Source: an uncultured Lachnospiraceae bacterium
GTDB taxonomy: Bacteria; Bacillota; Clostridia; Lachnospirales; Lachnospiraceae
Direction of reading: 5' to 3'
NCBI GenBank assembly: GCA_948441955.1
Contig: CAOJQZ010000048.1
Location: 1 to 18,627 of the forward strand
DNA length: 18,627 nt
The notes under the pieces were generated by a model. The model was not told the origin of the DNA. It did no database searches and saw only the letters and a list, made by a program, of their open reading frames with translations. Below, in pieces: positions 6,114 through 14,190 of this stretch. Each line of letters begins with the position of its first letter. The stretch's first letter is position 1. A program made the translations under genes and the position numbers.

Positions 6114-7826
6114 GAAAAATGGGTGCTTCTTAGAAAGGGCGCTGATTTTGAAGCAATCAGCAGAAAATATGGTATCAGCAGAAGACTGGCCGCATTAATA
6201 CGCAACCGGGAGATTATAGGGGATAAGGAAGTGGACGCTTATCTTAACGGAACGCTTACTGATTTCTATGACGGGATGCTTATGAAGGATATGGACCGTG
6301 CCGTAGAGCTTTTACTTGAGAAGATACGGGAGCACAAGAGAATCCGTGTTATTGGGGATTATGATATTGATGGAGTGAATGCCGTCTATATTCTGCTGGA
6401 AGGCCTGGAGGCTCTGGGTGCAGATGTAGACAGCGATATACCGGATCGGATGCAGGACGGATATGGGCTTAATATAAATCTGCTCGAGCGAGCCTTTAAG
6501 GACGGCGTAAACACAGTAATCACATGTGACAATGGGATTGCTGCGTCAGAAGAGATTGCATATGGAAAATCTCTCGGCATGTCAATCATTGTTACAGATC
6601 ATCATGAAGTTCCCTATGAAGAAACGGAAAAGGGAAGGCGGTATAGACTTCCGCCGGCAGATGCAGTGGTGGATCCGAAAAGAGAGGACTGTCAGTATCC
6701 TTTTTCAGGACTTTGCGGCGCTGCGGTTGCTTATAAGCTGATAGAAGCGCTTCATGAAGTCTCAGGACGCGATGTTGAGGACATGGATTATCTCATAGAG
6801 AACGTGGCAATTGCAACGGTGGGCGATGTGATGGATCTGGTGGGTGAAAACAGAGTATTTGTAAAGGAAGGCCTGTCTATGCTTAAACGAACATCAAACC
6901 CAGGACTCCGCGCACTGATTCATTGTACCGGAATTAAAAAAGAGAATTTAAGCGCCTATCATATCGGGTTTATATTAGGTCCCTGCATGAATGCAGGGGG
7001 GCGCTTAGATACAGCAAAACGAGCCCTGCTTCTTCTCAGAGCAAAACAGAAGAAAGAAGCGGATATGCTGGCAGGTGAATTAAAGTCATTGAACGACAGC
7101 CGAAAGGATATGACGGTGCAGGCGGTGGAACAGGCGATTTGCATGATAGAGAACTCAAAACTAAAAAAGGATCGAGTCCTCGTAATATATCTGCCGGATT
7201 GCCATGAAAGTCTGGCGGGAATTGTGGCGGGAAAAATAAAAGAAAGATTTTATAAACCTGTGTTTATCCTTACAGATGCAAAAGGAGGCGTGAAAGGTTC
7301 GGGACGTTCAATCGATGCGTATTCTATGTATGAGGAGTTGAATAAATGCCGGCATTTATTTACCAAATACGGCGGGCATCGTCTGGCTGCAGGAATCCTG
7401 CTTCCGGCAGAGAATGTGGATGAGCTCAGGAAAGAGCTGAATGAGAACTGCACTTTAAGCAGCGAAGAGCTTACAGAAAAGGTGGTCATTGATATGGAGC
7501 TTCCTTTTTCCGGGGTCACGGAGGAATTTATAGAAGAGCTGTCTCTTTTAGAGCCTTTTGGAAAGGGAAATACAAAGCCCGTTTTTGCCGGCCGGGACAT
7601 TGATTTTTATGATGTTCACATTATAGGAAAGAATAGAAATACGCTGAAAGCCCGAGTAACGGATCATACAGGCGTGAGCCTTCCTGCATTATATTTCGGA
7701 GATATTTCTGACCTTAAACAGACGCTGGAGGAGAAGAATAACCGGGTGGCGATTACCTATTATCCAGGGATTAATGAATATATGGGAAGAAAAACTGTTC
7801 AGATCATAATTACGCATTATAGGTAG
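6111..7826 (+). CDS. recJ: Single-stranded-DNA-specific exonuclease RecJ (DHH family)
   Basis: DHH-family 5'-3' single-strand DNA exonuclease acting in recombination and repair. The product has 571 residues, in the usual range for clostridial RecJ. The DHH domain carries the metal-binding motifs GDYDIDG (D83, D85, D87), TCDNGI (D140), TDHHE (D163, H164, H165) and VDPKRED (D188). The DHHA1 part contains KGSGRSID and KYGGHRLAAG, and the C-terminal OB-like domain runs from about residue 460 (EPFGKGNTKPVF). The motif IGDYDIDG has Ile where many RecJ proteins have Ala or Val, a conservative change. There is no room for a promoter between the secDF terminator and the ribosome binding site, so expression may depend on read-through. 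It is followed by the apt promoter 7 bases after its stop codon. Confidence 0.93.
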   Translation: MEKWVLLRKGADFEAISRKYGISRRLAALIRNREIIGDKEVDAYLNGTLTDFYDGMLMKDMDRAVELLLEKIREHKRIRVIGDYDIDGVNAVYILLEGLEALGADVDSDIPDRMQDGYGLNINLLERAFKDGVNTVITCDNGIAASEEIAYGKSLGMSIIVTDHHEVPYEETEKGRRYRLPPADAVVDPKREDCQYPFSGLCGAAVAYKLIEALHEVSGRDVEDMDYLIENVAIATVGDVMDLVGENRVFVKEGLSMLKRTSNPGLRALIHCTGIKKENLSAYHIGFILGPCMNAGGRLDTAKRALLLLRAKQKKEADMLAGELKSLNDSRKDMTVQAVEQAICMIENSKLKKDRVLVIYLPDCHESLAGIVAGKIKERFYKPVFILTDAKGGVKGSGRSIDAYSMYEELNKCRHLFTKYGGHRLAAGILLPAENVDELRKELNENCTLSSEELTEKVVIDMELPFSGVTEEFIEELSLLEPFGKGNTKPVFAGRDIDFYDVHIIGKNRNTLKARVTDHTGVSLPALYFGDISDLKQTLEEKNNRVAITYYPGINEYMGRKTVQIIITHYR

Positions 7827-7832
7827 AAATGT

Positions 7833-7861
7833 TTGAAAAACTGTGAAAGTAATGGTATACT
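7833..7861 (+). promoter_or_regulatory. Strong vegetative promoter for apt-rel and the downstream run
   Basis: TTGAAA (7833-7838) and TATACT (7856-7861) are exactly 17 bases apart, and TG at 7853-7854 makes an extended -10. It sits between the recJ stop and apt. No other convincing promoter is visible before the end of the window, so it may drive a long transcript. Confidence 0.8.
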
Positions 7862-7903
7862 TAGGTGTGTATTTTATGATGAAGAGGATGGAGAGTGGAT
7901 GAA

Positions 7904-8428
7904 ATGAAAAAGATTGAAGAATATGTAAGAAGTATTCCGGATTTTCCAGAGCCTGGAATCATATTCAGAGATGTTACAAGCGTGCTTCAGGATGCAGACG
8001 GACTGGCATTGTCTATTGATCTTATGAAGGAAAAGCTTGAAGAAGTAGAGTTTGATGTAATTGTGGGACCGGAATCAAGAGGATTTATTTTCGGCGTCCC
8101 GATAGCGTATAGCCTTCATAAGCCTTTTATTCCGATCCGTAAGAAGGGTAAACTTCCCTGCGAGACGGTTTCTGTAGAATATGCGTTGGAATATGGAACA
8201 GCAGAGCTTGAGATTCATCAGGATGCGATTAAGCCGGGACAGAGAGTGGTTATTATTGACGACTTGATGGCAACCGGAGGAACGAACGAAGCGATGATAA
8301 GGCTGATTGAAAAGCTTGGCGGTAAAGTAATAAAGGCGGTATTCCTCATGGAGCTTGCAGGGTTAAAGGGAAGAGAAAAGCTTAAAGGTTATGATATTGA
8401 TTCTGTAATTATATATCCGGGGAAATGA
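7904..8428 (+). CDS. apt: Adenine phosphoribosyltransferase
   Basis: Purine salvage enzyme that converts adenine and PRPP to AMP and pyrophosphate in the cytoplasm. The 174-residue product is the usual length for the family. It starts MKKIEEYVRSIPDFPEPGII and has FDVIVGPESRGFIFG for base and phosphate contacts. The PRPP-binding motif is VVIIDDLMATGGT (about residues 115-127, with D119 and D120). The start at ATG 7904 has GGAG ten bases upstream. An in-frame GTG at 7895, with GAGG seven bases upstream, is an alternative giving three more residues. It is followed by rel after 45 bases, the conserved Firmicutes apt-rel pairing that links purine metabolism to the stringent response. A strong promoter lies 42 bases upstream. 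Confidence 0.95.
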   Translation: MKKIEEYVRSIPDFPEPGIIFRDVTSVLQDADGLALSIDLMKEKLEEVEFDVIVGPESRGFIFGVPIAYSLHKPFIPIRKKGKLPCETVSVEYALEYGTAELEIHQDAIKPGQRVVIIDDLMATGGTNEAMIRLIEKLGGKVIKAVFLMELAGLKGREKLKGYDIDSVIIYPGK

Positions 8429-8473
8429 TTGTGGAAGTCAGGAAGAGAATGTTAGAAGGGAGGAGGCAATAAT

Positions 8474-10822
8474 ATGTCAGAGAAGATGACAACCTATGAG
8501 TCTTTTGACGGAAGGATTGCACCGGAGTCTCTTACAAAAGATCTTGGCAAGGGTCTCGATATTGTAGATGGTCATGCAGTGAAAGCGCCCTGTGATTATG
8601 AAAGTCCGGATAAGCTCTACGACATGTTAATTGCCCGTATCAGGAAATATCATCCATCTACGGATGTAAGTAAGATCAGGAAAGCATATGAGCTTGCAGA
8701 CGAGGCTCACGGAAGCCAGTTTCGTAAATCGGGGGAGCCGTATATTGTACATCCTCTATGGGTGTCAATTATTCTTGCGGATCTGGAAATGGATAAAGAA
8801 ACGATTATTGCGGCGATGCTTCATGATGTGGTAGAGGATACAGATATCAGTGAGGAAGAAATAAGCGAGCAGTTTGGAAAAGAGGTTGCCCTGCTGGTAG
8901 ACGGGGTTACCAAGCTGGGAAGGCTTTCCTATTCCTCTGATAAATTGGAGGTTCAGGCGGAAAATCTTCGCAAGATGTTTCTTGCCATGGCAAAGGATAT
9001 TCGTGTGATTATTATTAAGCTGGCTGACCGGCTTCATAACATGCGGACCCTTCAGTTTATGACGCCTGCAAAGCAGAGGGAAAAAGCAAAGGAAACGATG
9101 GATATTTATGCTCCTATTGCCCAGAGGCTTGGTATATCCAGAATTAAGACGGAGCTTGATGATCTGGCTCTTAAATATTCACAGCCGGAAGTTTTTTTTG
9201 ATTTGGTAGATCAGATTAATACCAGAAAGACGGAGCGGGAGGAGTTTGTACAACAGATTGTGGAGGAAGTATACTCTCATTTAAAAAATGCCAAGATAAA
9301 AGGTGATGTAAGCGGTCGTGTAAAACATTTTTTCAGTATATACAAAAAAATGGTGAACCAGGATAAAACAGTGGATCAGATTTATGATCTTTTTGCAGTT
9401 CGTATTATTGTGGATTCAGTAAAGGACTGCTACGCTGCGCTGGGTGTGATCCATGAGATGTATACTCCTATTCCAGGACGCTTTAAAGATTACATTGCGA
9501 TGCCAAAGCCCAATATGTATCAGTCTCTTCATACGACGCTTATGAGCTCTGTAGGACAGCCCTTTGAAATTCAGATTCGGACAAAGGAAATGCATAAAAC
9601 GGCAGAGTATGGAATTGCCGCACACTGGAAATATAAAGAGACCGGAGACAGCAAGAAAAGTGTGGCGACACAGGAGGAGGAAAAATTAAGCTGGTTAAGA
9701 CAGATTCTGGAATGGCAGCAGGACATGTCGGATAATCGGGAATTTTTGAATTTGATTAAAGGGGATCTTGACCTTTTTGCGGAGGACGTTTATTGCTTTA
9801 CGCCTCAGGGAGATGTGAAGAATCTGCCTAACGGTTCTACCCCGATTGATTTTGCCTATGCTATCCATAGCGCAGTAGGAAATAAAATGGTAGGCGCCCG
9901 TGTAAACGGAAGACTTGTGCCGATTGATTATAAAATTCAGAACGGCGATCGTATTGAAATACTGACGTCGCAGAATTCCAGAGGGCCCAGCCGTGACTGG
10001 CTGAATGTTGTTAAGAGTACACAGGCGAAAAACAAGATTAATCAGTGGTTTAAAAAAGAATTTAAGGAAGAGAATATTGTCAGAGGAAAAGATATGATTG
10101 GGGCCTACTGCAGGACGAAATCAATCAATATTTCTGATATCATGCAGTCAAAATATCAGGATATCGTGCAGAAAAAATATGGCTTTAGGGACTGGGACTC
10201 AGTATTGGCGGCAATTGGACACGGTGGGTTAAAGGAAGGCCAGGTAGTCAACCGCCTTGTAGAAGAGTATGCAAGGGAGCATAAACAGGAGATTACCGAT
10301 GAGGTTGTGCTTGAGAAAGTTGCTGAGGCGGCGCGTAATAAGGTGCATATTGCTAAGTCCAAGAGCGGTATTGTTGTAAAGGGAATTGACGATATGGCAG
10401 TACGATTTTCAAGATGCTGTAATCCGGTTCCCGGCGACGAGATTGTCGGGTTTGTAACAAGAGGCCGTGGTATGACAATCCACAGAACGGATTGTGTAAA
10501 TATGATACATCTGACAGAGGCAGAGCGTGCAAGGCTTATTGAAGTGGAGTGGGAAAGTAATGTGGCAGAAAAAGCCGAGGGCCAGTATCTTTCGGAAATT
10601 AAGATGTACGCCAATGACAGAAAAGGGCTGCTTATGGAGGTTTCCAGAATTTTTACAGAAGCCGGAGTAGATGTGAAATCAATGAATATTCGTACAAGCA
10701 AACAGGGGACGGCTACGATAGAGACAGGGTTTATTGTGCATGGAAGAGAGGAGCTGGCGAAAGTAATTGGTAAGCTGCATCAGTTAGAGGATGTAATAGA
10801 TATTGAGAGAACAACAGGTTAA
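8474..10822 (+). CDS. rel: Bifunctional (p)ppGpp synthetase/hydrolase Rel
   Basis: Long RelA/SpoT homologue of 782 residues that makes and degrades the alarmone (p)ppGpp on ribosomes in response to amino acid starvation. The HD hydrolase domain (about 70-215) has the metal residues H93, H117, D118 and D186 and the HDVVED motif, so hydrolase activity is predicted. The synthetase domain (about 225-375) has KHFFSIYKKM, YDLFAVRIIVD and GRFKDYIAMPKPNMYQSLHT, all intact, so synthesis is also predicted. A TGS domain (about 436-498) is followed by a helical region. A conserved cysteine domain has C648, C649, H670 and C674, and a C-terminal ACT domain covers about 705-780. GGGAGGAGG precedes the ATG. 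It is cotranscribed with apt and upstream of hisS and aspS, fitting a nutritional-stress cluster. Confidence 0.97.
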   Translation: MSEKMTTYESFDGRIAPESLTKDLGKGLDIVDGHAVKAPCDYESPDKLYDMLIARIRKYHPSTDVSKIRKAYELADEAHGSQFRKSGEPYIVHPLWVSIILADLEMDKETIIAAMLHDVVEDTDISEEEISEQFGKEVALLVDGVTKLGRLSYSSDKLEVQAENLRKMFLAMAKDIRVIIIKLADRLHNMRTLQFMTPAKQREKAKETMDIYAPIAQRLGISRIKTELDDLALKYSQPEVFFDLVDQINTRKTEREEFVQQIVEEVYSHLKNAKIKGDVSGRVKHFFSIYKKMVNQDKTVDQIYDLFAVRIIVDSVKDCYAALGVIHEMYTPIPGRFKDYIAMPKPNMYQSLHTTLMSSVGQPFEIQIRTKEMHKTAEYGIAAHWKYKETGDSKKSVATQEEEKLSWLRQILEWQQDMSDNREFLNLIKGDLDLFAEDVYCFTPQGDVKNLPNGSTPIDFAYAIHSAVGNKMVGARVNGRLVPIDYKIQNGDRIEILTSQNSRGPSRDWLNVVKSTQAKNKINQWFKKEFKEENIVRGKDMIGAYCRTKSINISDIMQSKYQDIVQKKYGFRDWDSVLAAIGHGGLKEGQVVNRLVEEYAREHKQEITDEVVLEKVAEAARNKVHIAKSKSGIVVKGIDDMAVRFSRCCNPVPGDEIVGFVTRGRGMTIHRTDCVNMIHLTEAERARLIEVEWESNVAEKAEGQYLSEIKMYANDRKGLLMEVSRIFTEAGVDVKSMNIRTSKQGTATIETGFIVHGREELAKVIGKLHQLEDVIDIERTTG

Positions 10823-10838
10823 AAGGAGTCTGAGCTAA

Positions 10839-11459
10839 ATGAGGATTGAAAAATTTTCCGTAGGAATTCTGGGAACAAACTGCTATCTGGCGGTGAATGA
10901 AGAGACGAAGGAGATCGTTATCATAGATCCGGGCGGATGCCCAAAGAAGTTAATCACTCATATTAAAGAGGAGGACTATAAGCCGGCGGCGATACTTCTT
11001 ACCCACGGACATTTTGATCATATCATGGGGATTGATGGGTTTTTAGAAGAATTTCCTATGCCGGTTTATGTGCATGAGGATGACAGGGACGCCATGAATG
11101 ACGATCGTCTGAATCAGTCCAGAACCTATACTTCCGGTTATACATTTTCTAATGCAAGGTATGTAAAAGATGGAGAAATTCTTATGCTGGCAGGAATGAA
11201 ATTTGAGGTGCTTCATACACCGGGACATACTATGGGCTGCTGCTGTTTTTATGTGCCGTCTGAACATGTATTATTCAGCGGCGATACTTTGTTTCAGAAT
11301 TCAGTTGGGAGAACAGACTTTGAAAACAGCAGTACATCTGCGCTGCTCCGTTCTATTAAAGAGAAACTGTTTGTGCTTCCGGATGAGACACATGTGTATC
11401 CCGGACATTCCGGCGAGACAATGATTGGATATGAGAAGACACATAATCCTTATGTTTAG
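10839..11459 (+). CDS. Metallo-beta-lactamase-fold hydrolase, glyoxalase II-like
   Basis: Soluble 206-residue hydrolase of the metallo-beta-lactamase fold, closest in look to YqgX/YcbL glyoxalase II-like proteins. The metal ligands are present in order: THGHFDH (H56, H58, D60, H61), PGHTMGC (H130), SGDTLF (D149) and PGHSGET (H190). It is shorter than classical hydroxyacylglutathione hydrolase (about 250) and lacks its C-terminal substrate domain, as the short type II-like enzymes do. The true substrate is unknown; a thioester is likely. It sits 16 bases after rel, in the position where many Firmicutes carry dtd, and 18 bases before the hemZ-like gene. The start at 10839 follows AAGGAG. Confidence 0.85.
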   Translation: MRIEKFSVGILGTNCYLAVNEETKEIVIIDPGGCPKKLITHIKEEDYKPAAILLTHGHFDHIMGIDGFLEEFPMPVYVHEDDRDAMNDDRLNQSRTYTSGYTFSNARYVKDGEILMLAGMKFEVLHTPGHTMGCCCFYVPSEHVLFSGDTLFQNSVGRTDFENSSTSALLRSIKEKLFVLPDETHVYPGHSGETMIGYEKTHNPYV

Positions 11460-11477
11460 GGCAGGGAGTATTTAGAA

Positions 11478-12914
11478 ATGATTCGGGTGATATGCAGCAG
11501 GGAAGCATATATTTATAATGGATATCATATGGTAAAGGCTTTTTATCCGCTTGAGGAAATAGTATCCTGTGTGGAGGAAAAAGCCTCTAATTATATCACA
11601 GTATATTTGAATGGGGTTGAGCTTGCCGCCATAACAGAAGAGCAGATACCAGAGGGAGAAAAATATGACAGCAGAGAACGGAAATATCGGATTGACTGTC
11701 TTTTGTATCAGGCGCTGTCTGCGCTCACAAAAAAGCGCCTTGCATGGGGAATACTTATGGGAGTGCGCCCAACAAAGCTTGCAATGGCGGAGCTTGAAAA
11801 GGGAACGGGAAAGGAAGAATTCACCGCCAGATTTCAGAAGGACTTTTTTGCGGCTCCCGATAAGGCGGAGCTTGTCTGGCAGATCGCAATAAGAGAAAAG
11901 GAGCTGCTTGGACGGCTGGAAAAAGAGAAGGGATACAGCCTGTATATCGGAATTCCCTTCTGTCCGTCAGTATGCACTTACTGCTCTTTTAGCTCCGGTT
12001 CACTATCTGACTGGGAGAATTCTGTAGAGGATTATCTTGCGGCGTTATGCAGGGAAATTGAGGCGGTTTCCAAGATGGCGGATAAATGGCGGTTAAATAC
12101 GATTTATATTGGCGGAGGAACCCCTACAACTTTAAGCGCAGGGCAGCTGGAAAGGTTGCTTTTGACCATAAAGAAAGGATTTTCGAGAGAGTTTCTTTTG
12201 GAATATACGGTTGAGGCCGGCAGGCCGGACAGCATTACAGAGGAAAAGCTTGCAGTACTAAGAGCGTATGGCGTAACAAGGATCTCTATTAATCCTCAGA
12301 GTATGCAGCAGAAAACGCTGGATATCATTGGACGAAGGCATACGGTAGAAGATGTTTTCAAGTCATATTATATGGCAAGGGCTCTTGGATTTGATAATAT
12401 TAATATGGATTTGATAGCAGGACTTCCGGGGGAGACAGCAGAAGACATGAGGAATACCCTCAGTCAGATCAAGAGACTTGCACCGGACAGCTTGACAGTA
12501 CATGCGCTTGCTATTAAAAGAGCGGCAATGCTTGGAAAGAATAAAGAAGCTTTTGTGTCTGCGGATATTGCTGAGATGATTGAAGAGGCTGCCGCGGCTT
12601 CGGAAAAAATGGGTATGTCCCCGTATTATCTGTACAGGCAGAAAAATATTGCAGGAAATTTTGAAAATGTAGGCTATGCAAAGGTTGACAAAGCAGGAAT
12701 ATACAATATACTTATAATGGAAGAAAAGCAGTCTATTATCGCCTGTGGAGCAGGGGCGTCTACGAAACTTGTATTTAAGGAAAAAGTGGAGAATCCGGCG
12801 AATAAAAGAAAAAAAACAAACCTGATACGGCTTGAAAACGTAAAGGCGGTTGACGCTTATATAAGACGTGTAGATGAGATGATAGAACGAAAGGGAGAAT
12901 GGCTATGGCGTTAA
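11478..12914 (+). CDS. hemZ: HemZ-like radical SAM coproporphyrinogen dehydrogenase family protein
   Basis: 478-residue radical SAM protein of the HemN/HemW/HemZ group. The N-terminal domain (about 1-150) is followed by the radical SAM core. Its cluster motif is PFCPSVCTYCSF (C162, C166, C169). IYIGGGTPTTL is the usual second motif, EAGRPDSIT and RISINPQSM follow, then MDLIAGLPGET. The residue after CTYCS is Phe rather than the fourth Cys of HemN, as in HemZ and HemW proteins. The coproporphyrinogen oxidase function is therefore a family label, and a heme-handling or other role is possible, particularly as no other heme gene is nearby. The gene lies 18 bases after the hydrolase and overlaps hisS by 10 bases, suggesting translational coupling. 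Confidence 0.85.
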   Translation: MIRVICSREAYIYNGYHMVKAFYPLEEIVSCVEEKASNYITVYLNGVELAAITEEQIPEGEKYDSRERKYRIDCLLYQALSALTKKRLAWGILMGVRPTKLAMAELEKGTGKEEFTARFQKDFFAAPDKAELVWQIAIREKELLGRLEKEKGYSLYIGIPFCPSVCTYCSFSSGSLSDWENSVEDYLAALCREIEAVSKMADKWRLNTIYIGGGTPTTLSAGQLERLLLTIKKGFSREFLLEYTVEAGRPDSITEEKLAVLRAYGVTRISINPQSMQQKTLDIIGRRHTVEDVFKSYYMARALGFDNINMDLIAGLPGETAEDMRNTLSQIKRLAPDSLTVHALAIKRAAMLGKNKEAFVSADIAEMIEEAAAASEKMGMSPYYLYRQKNIAGNFENVGYAKVDKAGIYNILIMEEKQSIIACGAGASTKLVFKEKVENPANKRKKTNLIRLENVKAVDAYIRRVDEMIERKGEWLWR

Positions 12915-14170
12915 AGAAAAAACCAGTTACAGGCATGAATGACAGAATGCCCCGGGAGATGGAGATCAGGGATTATCTGATACAGCTTATTAAAGACACG
13001 TATAAAACCTACGGCTTCCAATCCATAGAAACCCCCTGTGTAGAGCACATCGAGAATCTTTGCAGTAAGCAGGGCGGCGATAATGAAAAGCTGATCTTCA
13101 AGATTATGAAACGGGGTGAAAAGCTTCGGATTGCCGAAGCAAAGGAGGAAAAGGATCTGGCGGACAGCGGGCTTCGTTATGATCTAACTCTGCCGCTTGC
13201 AAGATATTATGCCAATCATGCAAATGAGCTTCCGTCGCCTTTTAAAGCCCTTCAGATTGGAAATGTATGGCGGGCGGACCGTCCCCAAAAGGGTCGTTTC
13301 CGTCAATTTATGCAGTGCGATATTGATATTTTAGGAGAGGCAGGGATTCTGTCGGAAATTGAGCTGATTCTAGCTACAACAGCGATGCTTGGAAAGCTTA
13401 ACTTCAGAAATTTTACAGTATGCATCAATGATCGTAATATTTTAAAAGCAATGGCGGCATATAGTGGTTTTAGAGAAGAGGACTATGATGAGGTGTTCGT
13501 CATTTTAGATAAAATGGATAAAATCGGAAAGAAGGGCGTGGAGTCTGAGCTTTTGGAGCTTGGCTATTCCAGAAAAAATGTAGATTCATATCTTGGGCTT
13601 TTTGAGGTGATATCTCCGGATATTTCAGGTATTCGTTATCTGAAAGAGAAGCTTGGCGGTTATCTGAGGGATGAGACAGCAGAAGGGATGGAGCTTATTC
13701 TTTCCAGTGTGGAAGCTGCAAGGGAATATGAATTTCAATTGAAGTTTGCTCCTACGCTTGTAAGGGGACAGTCTTACTATACAGGCACCATTTTTGAGGT
13801 GACGATGGATGACTTTGGAGGTTCTGTTGCCGGAGGCGGGCGTTATGATAAGATGATAGGAAAATTTACAGGACAGGATACCCCGGCATGTGGTTTTTCT
13901 ATCGGATTTGAAAGAATTGTTATGCTTTTACTTGAAAATGGTTTTAAAGCTCCGGAAAGAAGGCTTAAGAGGGCTTATTTATTAGAAAAGAATCTCCCCG
14001 GAGAGGGGATTCTTAAGGTAATGTCTCTTGCAAAAGAAGACAGAGAAGCCGGTAAACAGGTACTGGTTGTAAACATGAAGAAAAATAAAAAATTCCAGAA
14101 GGAACAGCTTACGGCAGAGGGATATGAAGAGATTATTGACTGCTATGCTGACTCCGTCGGACAAATGTAA
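12905..14170 (+). CDS. hisS: Histidyl-tRNA synthetase
   Basis: Class II aminoacyl-tRNA synthetase charging tRNA-His. The product has 421 residues, normal for the family. Signature elements are RYDLTLPLARYYANH (about 91-105), motif 2 with QIGNVWRADRPQKGRFRQF (R123), QCDIDILGEA, and the histidine-specific stretch LVRGQSYYTGTIFEV. GGGRYDKMIGKF and motif 3 ACGFSIGFERI (about 328-338) follow. The C-terminal anticodon-binding domain is at about 340-421. An ATG at 12899 is one base from the GGGAG (12893-12897), whereas the ATG at 12905 is seven bases away, so 12905 is chosen. It overlaps hemZ by 10 bases and leaves no room for a T-box leader. aspS follows after 20 bases. Confidence 0.96.
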   Translation: MALKKKPVTGMNDRMPREMEIRDYLIQLIKDTYKTYGFQSIETPCVEHIENLCSKQGGDNEKLIFKIMKRGEKLRIAEAKEEKDLADSGLRYDLTLPLARYYANHANELPSPFKALQIGNVWRADRPQKGRFRQFMQCDIDILGEAGILSEIELILATTAMLGKLNFRNFTVCINDRNILKAMAAYSGFREEDYDEVFVILDKMDKIGKKGVESELLELGYSRKNVDSYLGLFEVISPDISGIRYLKEKLGGYLRDETAEGMELILSSVEAAREYEFQLKFAPTLVRGQSYYTGTIFEVTMDDFGGSVAGGGRYDKMIGKFTGQDTPACGFSIGFERIVMLLLENGFKAPERRLKRAYLLEKNLPGEGILKVMSLAKEDREAGKQVLVVNMKKNKKFQKEQLTAEGYEEIIDCYADSVGQM

Positions 14171-14190
14171 GGTGAGAGGAGAAAAGTGAC

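Noticed and set aside
7833..7903. Possible terminator between recJ and apt
   Set aside because: No stable inverted repeat with a T tract is present there. The segment is better explained by the promoter.
10156..10701. 181-residue minus-strand frame inside rel
   Set aside because: It is antisense to the C-terminal half of rel, is Ser/Thr/Ile-rich without recognisable motifs, and has no ribosome binding site or promoter evident.
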